Assembly: GCA_964427535.1 (NCBI GenBank)
Contig: CAYRVF010000131.1
Location: 1-13,854 of the forward strand
DNA length: 13,854 bases
Direction of reading: 5' to 3'
DNA from: CAYRVF01 sp964427535
GTDB lineage: Bacteria > Chloroflexota > Ktedonobacteria > Ktedonobacterales > JADMIN01
Part shown: in pieces, positions 6,656 to 12,943 of the stretch
Position numbering within the stretch: the stretch's first letter is position 1
Layout: every line of letters begins with the position of its first letter
Notes under the pieces: generated by a model
Databases searched by the model: none
What the model was told of the DNA's origin: nothing
The model's input: the letters and a program-made list of their open reading frames with translations, nothing else
Program-made: the position numbers and the translations under genes

Positions 6656-6710
6656 GCCACGCGCTCGAGACCGCATTTATGGCGTGGCCCCGACGACATC
6701 GGGCCGTCGG
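6656..6710. repeat. Two further inverted repeats downstream of tRNA-Val
   Basis: GCCACGC (6656-6662) pairs with GCGTGGC (6682-6688) across a 19-nt loop. CCGACG (6690-6695) pairs with CGTCGG (6705-6710) across 9 nt. They lie in the 199-bp non-coding stretch between tRNA-Val and the convergent VOC gene. No open frame there is credible. Confidence 0.4.
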
Positions 6711-6726
6711 AGCCAGCGATTCAGAC

Positions 6727-6769
6727 CACTCAACGCCACCGTTCTCGCAGAATAGGGTGCCGTTGAGTG
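6727..6769. terminator. Long imperfect hairpin just past the VOC gene stop
   Basis: Outer 9-bp stem CACTCAACG (6727-6735) and CGTTGAGTG (6761-6769), then CACC (6737-6740) with GGTG (6756-6759), then GTTCT (6741-6745) with AGAAT (6749-6753) closing a 3-nt loop. That is about 18 pairs in 43 nt. It starts 8 nt beyond the minus-strand VOC stop, the place for its terminator, but has no U-run on either strand. It may act as a bidirectional transcript end or a stabilising 3' structure. Confidence 0.5.
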
Positions 6770-6776
6770 AGTACAT

Positions 6777-7148
6777 CTACCAGGCGGGCGCCCACACGCC
6801 AAATTCGTTGCCGTCGAGGTCGGTAAACTGGGCCCACTTGCCCCAGGGTTCCGTGGAGAGTTCCTGCGTAATCGTGACCCCACGCGCTTTGAGGGTCGCG
6901 TAGGTTTCCTCGATGTTGTCAGTATGCAGGACGAAGCCCGTCATGCCCGTTCTATCGCCGCCACTCTGACCGCGCAGGCCCAGCATGATATGGGTCTCTG
7001 TGCCGGGAAGCGCGATTTCAAGCCAGCGCTCGGTCTCGCTCATGGGCTCGTCATCAATCTTCTCGAAGCCGAGCGTGTTCACGTAGAAGTCGAGGGCCTT
7101 GTCTTGATCGCTGACGCCGATGGTGATGGTGCCGATTTTCGTGAACAT
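6777..7148 (-). CDS. VOC-superfamily (glyoxalase/bleomycin-resistance fold) protein
   Basis: A 123-residue single vicinal-oxygen-chelate module. The first beta-alpha unit has VSDQDKALDFYVNTLGF (residues 12-28). The C-terminal FTDLDGNEFGVW (108-119) holds the conserved acidic ligand position Glu115. Glu44 in WLEIALPG and His75 in VLHTD are further possible metal ligands. Such small proteins act as dimers in glyoxalase, dioxygenase or resistance roles. The exact substrate cannot be read from sequence. The ATG at 7148-7146 follows AGAGGGA closely. It is 97 bp downstream of the chrB-like gene on the same strand and may share its transcript. Confidence 0.9.
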   Translation of the reverse strand: MFTKIGTITIGVSDQDKALDFYVNTLGFEKIDDEPMSETERWLEIALPGTETHIMLGLRGQSGGDRTGMTGFVLHTDNIEETYATLKARGVTITQELSTEPWGKWAQFTDLDGNEFGVWAPAW

Positions 7149-7245
7149 GTTCCCTCTGCCCTTTCTCTCGAATACTTGACGCCGTCAGGTGCGACTGGCA
7201 CGTCCACGTGCCATTCTGTGAGTGCGAGGGGGATTCGGAAAGAGG

Positions 7246-7689
7246 TCAATCTTTCGCGCGAGCCGACTGCTGCTGACAGTAGGCGTAGAGCGCGTCGAAG
7301 ACGGCAGCGGCGGTCGCGAGCCGTTCGGCGTCGGTCTCGCGGATGGCGAGGATGCCGTCGGCCGTCGCCTTCAGGCCGGGACCCTCGGGCTGGTGCCACG
7401 GGCTGGTATGCACGTCGGCGGTGCCCACGATCTTGCCCAGCAGCACGAGTGCGGAGTCACCGGTCAGGTTATAGCGGTCGAGCATCACCTCGAACGACGA
7501 GCGATCTCCCTGGCGCGCGGTCTCGGAGCCGGGCACGTGAAATGGCGCGGCGCCGAGCCGCTCGGCTTCTCTCGCCAGCTCCGCCCCCGAGGCGAAGATG
7601 AACTCCGAGTCCGGGTCGATGAAGTGTGTGATTAACCAGGCGCAGCCCATCCGTCCAACGCGCACATGGTCCCGTGTTATCCAGCGCAT
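7246..7689 (-). CDS. ChrB-like chromate-resistance domain protein
   Basis: A 147-residue protein resembling the C-terminal domain of ChrB. The N-terminus MRWITRDHVRVGRMGCAWLI followed by FIDPDSEFIF matches the ChrB WxTR...R..CxWLI..FIDP pattern. The central SSFEVMLDRYNL and the GKIVGTAD...PEGPGLKA segment also fit. ChrB proteins act as chromate-responsive regulators or enzymes beside the ChrA efflux pump. No chrA is present here and the N-terminal ChrB domain is absent, so a chromate role is not certain. The ATG at 7689-7687 is chosen for its GAGGAG 4-5 nt upstream, over an upstream in-frame start at 7752 that adds 21 non-family residues. It is divergent from the histidine kinase. Confidence 0.82.
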   Translation of the reverse strand: MRWITRDHVRVGRMGCAWLITHFIDPDSEFIFASGAELAREAERLGAAPFHVPGSETARQGDRSSFEVMLDRYNLTGDSALVLLGKIVGTADVHTSPWHQPEGPGLKATADGILAIRETDAERLATAAAVFDALYAYCQQQSARAKD

Positions 7690-7791
7690 AGTGCTCCTCG
7701 ACAGTCTGGTTCCCACGCGGCTCCGCGATGAGGCGTCCGCGAAGGACACCATAGCATACTCGCCGCCTGTCCTCTACATCCGTATGAGGAG

Positions 7792-7820
7792 TTGTGACAA
7801 TACCGCACGAGGAGTACAAT
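7792..7820 (+). promoter_or_regulatory. Promoter of the sensor kinase gene
   Basis: TTGTGA (7792-7797) and TACAAT (7815-7820) are spaced by exactly 17 bp, upstream of the kinase and in the gap to the divergent chrB-like gene. Confidence 0.6.
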
Positions 7821-7894
7821 GGCTGAGCAGGTCCGGGGGAGTCGGGGGGATGGCGTTCATGGACGGAAAGTGGATGGAGAGTGGAGGCGGGGCG

Positions 7895-9244
7895 ATGGTG
7901 GCAGAGCAGCGCGCGTCCGAGCGTCCTCTCGATGCGGCAGTGACGATCGCACAACTGCAGCGCGAGAACGAGCGCTTGCTGAAGCGCGCCACGCTGGTCG
8001 AAGACCAGATGCGCTCGCTGCTCGTCCTGCAGGGGGTCGCCAACACGCTCAGCGCCGAGGTTGAGCTGCTGCCACTGCTGCACCGCATCACGATGGCAGC
8101 GGTGCGCCTGTGTGCCGCCGATCTCTGCGCGCTCTATCTCGTCAGTGAGGGCCGCGACGCGCTCGTCGTCGAGGCCGTCGAGACCGCGCAGTCGGCGGCG
8201 GATAGCGGTGCGTTCAGCGCGCTCGATATTCTGGAGCTGAGCCGCGAAACCTCCTCCTCCCAGCCGTCCGCGCCGCAACACCCGCGCATCCACATTGGGC
8301 AGGGCGCCGCGGGCTGGGTCGCCGCGACCCGCGAGCTTCTGCTCATCCCCGACGTCTCCAACGACCCGCGCTTCCCACCTGCCGCCCTCGCGCCCGACGT
8401 GGCGGTGCTTGGCGCGCGGCCCCGCAGCCTGCTAGTCGTGCCGATGCTCTACAAAGGGGGCATCGCGGGCGTGCTCGAAGTCGCTCAGACCGAGCGCTGG
8501 GATGGCTTCGACGCGCGCAGCCTCGATTTCATCCGCACGCTCGCCGCCCAGGCCGCCGTCGCGGTGGCCAACGCGCAGCTCTACCAGCGGCTACGCAACG
8601 AGCGTGACCGGGTCATCCAGACGCAAGAAGACGAGCGCAAGCGCCTCGGCCGCGAGCTACACGACGGACCGGCCCAGAAGCTAGCGCAGATCGCCATGTC
8701 GCTGGAGTACGCCCAGCGCCTCGCGAGCGCCGAGCCAGACAAGCTCATCCCCGAGCTACAGAGCATCCGCGAGACCGCGCTGCAGACGACGCACGAGATC
8801 CGCAATCTGCTCTTCGACCTACGCCCGCTCGTGCTCGACGCCGAGAACGGCGGCCTCGTCGCCGCGCTGGAGCACTTCCTCGAACGCTTCGAGAAGGGCA
8901 CCGCACCCAGCATGCACCTCGACGCGCACTACACCGAGCGCGCCTCGCACAACATCGAGGTCACCGTCTTCGCCATCATCCAGGAGGCGGTGAACAACGT
9001 GCTCAAGCACTCCAACGCCGCCACCTGCTCGATCGAGCTGCGCGAGCCACCGGGGCGCCTCGTCGCCATCATCCGCGACGACGGCCAGGGGTTCGATGTC
9101 AACGCCATGCGGACGGGCTACGAGCGGCGTGGAAGCTGGGGCATGGTCAGCATGGCCGAGCGTGCCGCCCTGATCGACGCGCGGCTGCAGGTTGCCTCGC
9201 AGCCAGGCAAGGGCACGGTCGTCTCGCTGGATGTGCCGCGTTGA
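7895..9244 (+). CDS. Soluble GAF-domain sensor histidine kinase (HisKA_3/NarL-type)
   Basis: A 449-residue cytoplasmic two-component kinase with no TM segment. A short coiled coil (about 16-40, QLQRENERLLKRATLVEDQ) precedes one GAF domain (about 45-230), then an EDERKRLGRELHDGPAQ H-box with phospho-accepting His256. The HATPase_c domain has its N box at EAVNNVLKHSNA (about 365-375), G1 at DDGQGF (395-400), and G2 at GSWGMVSMAERA (413-424). These are hallmarks of the HPK7/DegS-NarX type. The start at ATG 7895 is backed by GGAGG at 7883-7887. In-frame ATGs at 7850, 7859 and 7874 lie nearer the promoter and cannot be excluded. No response regulator follows, so the partner (likely a LuxR/NarL-type protein) is elsewhere. 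The ligand is unknown. Confidence 0.93.
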   Translation: MVAEQRASERPLDAAVTIAQLQRENERLLKRATLVEDQMRSLLVLQGVANTLSAEVELLPLLHRITMAAVRLCAADLCALYLVSEGRDALVVEAVETAQSAADSGAFSALDILELSRETSSSQPSAPQHPRIHIGQGAAGWVAATRELLLIPDVSNDPRFPPAALAPDVAVLGARPRSLLVVPMLYKGGIAGVLEVAQTERWDGFDARSLDFIRTLAAQAAVAVANAQLYQRLRNERDRVIQTQEDERKRLGRELHDGPAQKLAQIAMSLEYAQRLASAEPDKLIPELQSIRETALQTTHEIRNLLFDLRPLVLDAENGGLVAALEHFLERFEKGTAPSMHLDAHYTERASHNIEVTVFAIIQEAVNNVLKHSNAATCSIELREPPGRLVAIIRDDGQGFDVNAMRTGYERRGSWGMVSMAERAALIDARLQVASQPGKGTVVSLDVPR

Positions 9245-9270
9245 CCGTCGCGGCGCCCCTATGTTACACT
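9241..9270 (+). promoter_or_regulatory. Ferredoxin-operon promoter overlapping the kinase stop codon
   Basis: -35 TTGACC (9241-9246) contains the kinase TGA (9242-9244). The -10 is TTACAC (9264-9269, 17-bp spacing) or TACACT (9265-9270, 18 bp) with a TGT extended element at 9262-9264. Predicted initiation near 9277 leaves a long leader of about 165 nt before the ferredoxin start. Confidence 0.65.
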
Positions 9271-9278
9271 TTTCGCTG

Positions 9279-9431
9279 ATGGCTTCCGCACGCCCCCGGT
9301 GCGGCGCTGTGCCGTCCCCAAGCGGCGAATTGGACTGCGCGCGGCGTGGTTGTGCCTCGGCGGCGGCTGGCTGGCTCGCGTACGTGTGCCATCCGAGCGT
9401 CTACGACATGCCGCTCATCTTCAGTGAATAG
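9279..9431 (+). CDS. Possible 50-aa leader ORF before the ferredoxin
   Basis: An ATG only a few nt after the predicted start site opens a 50-codon frame ending 11 nt before the ferredoxin GTG. It would be nearly leaderless. The peptide has four Cys (8, 20, 25, 37) and no recognised family. It could be a translated leader that couples to the ferredoxin or a chance frame. The same leader also folds a small hairpin, CCGCAC (9286-9291) and GTGCGG (9299-9304), inside this frame. Confidence 0.25.
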   Translation: MASARPRCGAVPSPSGELDCARRGCASAAAGWLAYVCHPSVYDMPLIFSE

Positions 9432-9442
9432 GAAGTGGCTCT

Positions 9443-9775
9443 GTGCCTAAAGTCACCTTCGTCAACGAGGGCCGCTCGGTCGAGGTCGAGCGCGGAACGT
9501 CTCTGCGCTACGCCGCCCTCGAGAACGGCATCCCGCTCTACTGCATGTGGTTCGGTCTCTCCAAATTCGCCAATTGCCACGGCAACGGCCTCTGCTGGAC
9601 CGACCGCGTCCGCGTGTCTCCGGCGAACGCGGTGAACGTGCGCACGCTGTCCGAGAAGGCTATGACCGCCGTCGGCACGCGCAAGAAGAACCGCGACCCA
9701 CGCGTGCGTCTGGCGTGCCAGGTCGAAGTGATGGAAGACTGCGAAGTCTATACGAACTGCAAGCCGCGCTCATAA
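9443..9775 (+). CDS. 2Fe-2S ferredoxin-fold protein with atypical ligand set
   Basis: A 110-residue plant-type ferredoxin-fold protein. The beta-grasp N-terminus (PKVTFVNEGRSVEVERGTSL) leads to the cluster loop ANCHGNGLCWTDRVRV, and the C-terminal RLACQVEV supplies the last Cys. The family pattern C-x5-C-x2-C...C maps to Cys45, Cys51, Asp54 and Cys92, so the third ligand is Asp (codon GAC), two base changes away from Cys. Extra Cys at 34, 100 and 106 could substitute. A ferredoxin carries electrons between enzymes, but with this ligand set the cluster type and potential are uncertain. The GTG start at 9443 has GGAAGT at about 9431-9436. It is the first gene of a probable operon with the 75-aa protein and the M48 protease. 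Confidence 0.85.
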   Translation: MPKVTFVNEGRSVEVERGTSLRYAALENGIPLYCMWFGLSKFANCHGNGLCWTDRVRVSPANAVNVRTLSEKAMTAVGTRKKNRDPRVRLACQVEVMEDCEVYTNCKPRS

Positions 9776-9876
9776 CGACTCCCGACGTGGCGGCGGAGCA
9801 TCCTCAACCGGCGGGATGCCGCTGCCGCGCCGGAAGAGCACGGAACGTTACTGCGGGAAGAAGATAGGGAACGACG

Positions 9877-10104
9877 ATGCGACTGGACCGCATTTTGAGC
9901 GAAGGTGAGGCGCTGGTCTCGCTGCGACGGATGGGCTTCACCGTGACGCCGGTTGAGGGACGTCCGGGCCTGTACGAAGTGACACACCCGCAGATCGGCG
10001 GGCAGCGGGTCTTTACCGTCGATCAGCTCGCCGACTTTGCCGCTGGAGCCTCGGTGCTGGAGTCGCACCTGCGCGGCACGCCGACGACCTCGCTCAACGT
10101 GTAA
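9877..10104 (+). CDS. Small protein of unknown function (75 aa)
   Basis: A short soluble protein I do not recognise. It starts MRLDRILSEGEALVSLRRMG, has a GFTVTPVEGRPGLYEVTHP middle that looks like a beta hairpin, and ends in a helix-like VDQLADFAAGASVLESHL. No Cys, no membrane segment, no known motif. The ATG at 9877 has AGGGA about 7 nt upstream. It sits 101 bp after the ferredoxin and 60 bp before the M48 protease in the same orientation. Normal codon use and a good ribosome site make it real. A 6-bp hairpin, CCGGCG (9808-9813) and CGCCGG (9828-9833), lies just before it. Confidence 0.75.
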   Translation: MRLDRILSEGEALVSLRRMGFTVTPVEGRPGLYEVTHPQIGGQRVFTVDQLADFAAGASVLESHLRGTPTTSLNV

Positions 10105-10164
10105 GGGTCCGCCGCGACTTCCCGTGATGAAGCGCACGACGCGCACCCGGAAGGACGCCACTAC

Positions 10165-11418
10165 ATGATCAGCATTCGACTGCCGCGCGTTCTGGATCTC
10201 GCCCTCGCGCGCCACTTCTCGGCCGACGAGGCGACGCTAAAGGCCGAGGGCACGACTCCCTCACCAGTGCAGATCGATAGCGCCCGCCAGGAGCAAGCCC
10301 GTCGCTACGCACGGCAGCGCCAGCGGCTGATGCTGGTCAATCTGGGCATTGGCGCGGCAGGGATCGGCGCGGTGCTGCTCTCCAAGCTCAACTTCGGCCT
10401 GCGCGACGCCCTGAGCGGCGTCCCCGCGTGGGAGCCCAAGCGTGGCTGGCAGCCCGCGCGCATCGCGGCGTATTTTGGCGCGCTCTTCGCCGCCAACCTC
10501 GTGCTAGATGCGCCGCTCTCGTACTACAGCGGCTATGTGCTGCCCCACCGGTACGGCCTCTCGACGCAGAACCGCCGCGCCTGGCTCGCCGATCTCGGCA
10601 AGAGCCTCGCGCTCTCACTCGGGTTCGAGCTGGCCGCCATCGAAGGATTCTACTTCGCGCTCGCCGCCGCGCCCCGACTGTGGTGGCTCTGGACGGGTGG
10701 CGCGCTGCTGCTGGTGACGGTCGTGATGGCGAACCTCGCGCCGGTGCTGCTGCTGCCGCTCTTCTACAAGCTCGTGCCCCTGCCCGAGGGCGAGGTGAAG
10801 CGGCGTGCTCTGTCGCTGGCCGAGACCGCGCGGACACGCGTGCGCGGCATCTACTCGATGAACATGAGCTCCAAGACGACCGAGGCCAACGCGATGGTGA
10901 CGGGCCTGGGCAACACCCGCCGCATCATCCTCGGCGACACCCTGCTCGAACACTACACGCCCGACGAGATCGACGTGGTGGTGGCGCACGAGCTAGGACA
11001 CCAGGTCCACAACGACATCCCTAAGCTCATCGCGTCGCAGGTGGTGCTCACGCTGGGCGGGCTGTACGCCGTCGATCGGGTGTTGCGCGCGGTTGTGGCA
11101 CGCGTGCCCGGATACCGGGGGCTGACCGACATCGCCGCGATGCCGCTCATTGGCGCGGTGCTAGGCGTCTTCGGGCTCGCGGTGCTGCCGTTGGTGAACG
11201 GCTACAGCCGCTACGTCGAACGCCAGGCCGACGCTTACGCGCTGGAGACGACGAAGCAGCCCGAGGCGTTCATCAGCGCGATGACCCGCCTAGCAAACCA
11301 GAACCTCGCCGAGCTGTCGCCCTCACGCATCGTCGAGTTCCTGCTCTACAACCATCCGTCGATCGGGAAGCGGCTGGAACACGCCCGCCAGTTCCAGGCG
11401 GCCACGGCGGCGCGATAG
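10165..11418 (+). CDS. M48 (Ste24/CAAX prenyl protease 1-type) membrane metallopeptidase
   Basis: A 417-residue multi-pass zinc endopeptidase of peptidase family M48, subfamily resembling Ste24. The zinc motif is HELGH (275-279), with the third ligand Glu352 in YVERQADAYAL. The SSKTTEANAMVTGLG (235-249) and RRIILGDTLLEHY segment just upstream of HELGH is the Ste24 signature. Hydrophobic segments include about 54-73, 103-119, 144-170, 173-205, 287-304 and 325-345. Active site and ligands are all intact. In eukaryotes Ste24 trims prenylated CAAX proteins. Bacterial members act in membrane protein quality control or unknown roles, since bacteria lack such substrates. AAGGA precedes the ATG by about 9 nt. 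Last gene of the probable ferredoxin operon. Confidence 0.93.
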   Translation: MISIRLPRVLDLALARHFSADEATLKAEGTTPSPVQIDSARQEQARRYARQRQRLMLVNLGIGAAGIGAVLLSKLNFGLRDALSGVPAWEPKRGWQPARIAAYFGALFAANLVLDAPLSYYSGYVLPHRYGLSTQNRRAWLADLGKSLALSLGFELAAIEGFYFALAAAPRLWWLWTGGALLLVTVVMANLAPVLLLPLFYKLVPLPEGEVKRRALSLAETARTRVRGIYSMNMSSKTTEANAMVTGLGNTRRIILGDTLLEHYTPDEIDVVVAHELGHQVHNDIPKLIASQVVLTLGGLYAVDRVLRAVVARVPGYRGLTDIAAMPLIGAVLGVFGLAVLPLVNGYSRYVERQADAYALETTKQPEAFISAMTRLANQNLAELSPSRIVEFLLYNHPSIGKRLEHARQFQAATAAR

Positions 11419-11444
11419 TCCCACCCCGGCTGCGCACTGTAGGG

Positions 11445-11460
11445 GCGAGGCATGCCTCGC
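11445..11460. repeat. Perfect 16-bp palindrome GCGAGGCATGCCTCGC
   Basis: A self-complementary 16-mer with no loop, preceded by GTAGGG, in the M48-TIR convergent gap. It resembles the short GC palindromes often scattered with hairpin repeats in such genomes. Copy 4 of the hairpin repeat starts 11 nt later. Confidence 0.6.
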
Positions 11461-11470
11461 ACGCCAGAAC

Positions 11471-11505
11471 CTCACCCCCTACCCCCTTCCCTTGAGGGAA
11501 GGGGC
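11471..11505. repeat. Dispersed GC-rich hairpin repeat, copy 4
   Basis: CTCACCCCCTAC leads into a 9-bp perfect stem, CCCCTTCCC (11483-11491) and GGGAAGGGG (11496-11504), with a 4-nt loop. It shares the CTCACCCCC lead with copy 2 and the CCCTTCCC stem with copy 3. It lies between the convergent M48 and TIR genes. Confidence 0.7.
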
Positions 11506-11550
11506 CGCTAATTGGGCGATTCAGGCCTTCGGAGAAGGTCACCATTCGCC

Positions 11551-12777
11551 CTACTTGCCGCGCCTGTCACAGACCAACCGGAAGCCGATGCTGCCGTCAA
11601 TCGCGTCCGGCTCGCGGAAGTCGCGGAACGCACAGCGTACACCGGCCGGGCTGCTGGCCCACGAGCCACCACGCAGCACGCGCACTCCCTCGGCGCGTAC
11701 CGCCTCGCGCCCGTCATCGGCTCGGTAGGGGTATGGGCGGAACAGGCTGCGTGTCCATTCGAGGACATTGCCCGCCATATCGTGCGCCCCACAGGGGCTT
11801 GCTCCTCCGGGGTGCGACCCAACCGAGGAAGTGGCACCGCGCAGTCCCCGCCGGCAGTTGCAGCGGCTCGCGTCGAACTCGTCGCCCCACGGATAGGCGC
11901 GCGCCTCGCCCGCGCTCGCGTCCCAGGCGGCGGCGCGCTCCCACTCCGGCTCGGTCGGCAGGCGCCAGGGCTGGCCGAGCACTTTGGCGAGCCAGCGCCC
12001 ATAGTTCATCGCTTCTTTCAGCGAGACATCAGTGACGGGATGGTCGAGCGCGCGGAGCTGCGTATCCCAGTTGGCAGGCGGCTTGCCTTTCGCCCGCACA
12101 TAGCAGGCGTACTCGGCGACCGTGACGGGATAGCGCGCGATGGTGTACGCTGCGAGTGTCACGCTGTGCTGGGGCTGCTCGTCGGCGGTCGCGTTCGTCG
12201 TGCCCTGCGCGGTGCCGAGCAGAAACGAACCCGCCGCCACGTCGCACACCGGCGGCACGATGACCTCGGTGCCATCCACGACGAGCGCGCGGTAGCCGAG
12301 CGTTTCGAGGCGCGCGGGGAAGCGCGTGTGCGGCATGACCGGCCGCACCGCGACGTCCTGCCCGCCGAGCGCACGTAGCGCCCGCGCGACCGCCTCGTCG
12401 ACGGCGAGCGCGGCGCCGTCTTCGGCTTCGAGTCGCTTGTAGCGCCGTAGCAACAGCGGCACCGAGCACTTTGAACCGACGACCGGCAGGAAGGTTCGCA
12501 GCCGTTGCTCGCGCAGCAGATCGAGTGCGCCGTCGATCTCGGCGTTCACCCAATCGGAGGCGACGGATGCCGGGCTGAGGATGACGATGAAGTGCTCGCG
12601 CGACTCCAGCTCGCGCTCGATGGCGTGACGCATCGCGCCCGAGTCGAGGTTGTGCTCGTCGTACCACACGTCGACGCCGTGCGCCCGCAAGCCCTGGACG
12701 AACGCGCGGCAGAAGTCCGCGTCGGCATGGCTATGGCTGACGAACGCGCGGAGCCCGGTGTCCTGGGGGTGAACCAC
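11551..12777 (-). CDS. TIR domain fused to a SUMF1/FGE-like domain (candidate NADase effector)
   Basis: A 408-residue two-domain protein. TIR domain about residues 8-135: LRAFVSHSHADADF, VDVWYDEHNL and the SPASVASDWVNAE segment, with Glu80 at the position of the NADase catalytic Glu. The SUMF1/formylglycine-generating-enzyme fold covers about 175-405: DVAAGSFLLGT, RYPVTVAEYACYV, WRLPTEPEWERAA, YPWGDEFDASRCN, GAHDMAGNVLEWT, VLRGGSW and GFRLV. The two catalytic Cys after the GGS motif in true FGEs are absent (GGSWASSPAGVRCAFR), so this half is probably a binding or sensing module. Bacterial TIR proteins commonly degrade NAD+ in anti-phage defence, and a sensing half fits that, but this is inference. 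GTG start with AGGAGGG about 10 nt upstream. Confidence 0.9.
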   Translation of the reverse strand: MVHPQDTGLRAFVSHSHADADFCRAFVQGLRAHGVDVWYDEHNLDSGAMRHAIERELESREHFIVILSPASVASDWVNAEIDGALDLLREQRLRTFLPVVGSKCSVPLLLRRYKRLEAEDGAALAVDEAVARALRALGGQDVAVRPVMPHTRFPARLETLGYRALVVDGTEVIVPPVCDVAAGSFLLGTAQGTTNATADEQPQHSVTLAAYTIARYPVTVAEYACYVRAKGKPPANWDTQLRALDHPVTDVSLKEAMNYGRWLAKVLGQPWRLPTEPEWERAAAWDASAGEARAYPWGDEFDASRCNCRRGLRGATSSVGSHPGGASPCGAHDMAGNVLEWTRSLFRPYPYRADDGREAVRAEGVRVLRGGSWASSPAGVRCAFRDFREPDAIDGSIGFRLVCDRRGK

Positions 12778-12816
12778 TGGCGTACTGCCCTCCTGGCAGA
12801 ATGTCGTCCGCTCGCC

Positions 12817-12845
12817 ACTGTAGCAGAGCGGTAGGCTGGACGCAA
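12817..12845 (-). promoter_or_regulatory. Promoter of the TIR-SUMF1 gene
   Basis: On the minus strand, -35 TTGCGT (plus 12845-12840) and -10 TACAGT (12822-12817) are spaced exactly 17 bp. The start site would be about 30 nt before the GTG. No truB promoter of similar quality was found on the other strand of this divergent gap. Confidence 0.55.
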
Positions 12846-12943
12846 GTGCTGAGCTGGCGGTCGGTCAAATGCGGTCTTTTCCGCAAACTGGCACACAGTA
12901 ATTTTCCTGTTCGGGACGCGTGAAACGGAAGGCACCTGGCAGC

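Noticed and set aside
7690..7752. 21-residue N-terminal extension of the chrB-like protein
   Set aside because: Ser/Arg-rich residues do not match the family, and the ATG at 7689 has a strong GAGGAG site.
7598..7894. N-terminal extension of the histidine kinase frame
   Set aside because: It runs antisense through the start of the chrB-like gene and over the kinase's own promoter. The ATG at 7895 has the best ribosome site.
10428..11024. 198-aa Arg-rich frame inside the M48 gene
   Set aside because: Shadow of a well-supported membrane protease on the same strand in another frame.
11551..11700. Possible DGR variable region at the end of the SUMF1 domain
   Set aside because: The fold is the right kind, but no reverse transcriptase, accessory gene or near-identical template repeat is visible in the window.
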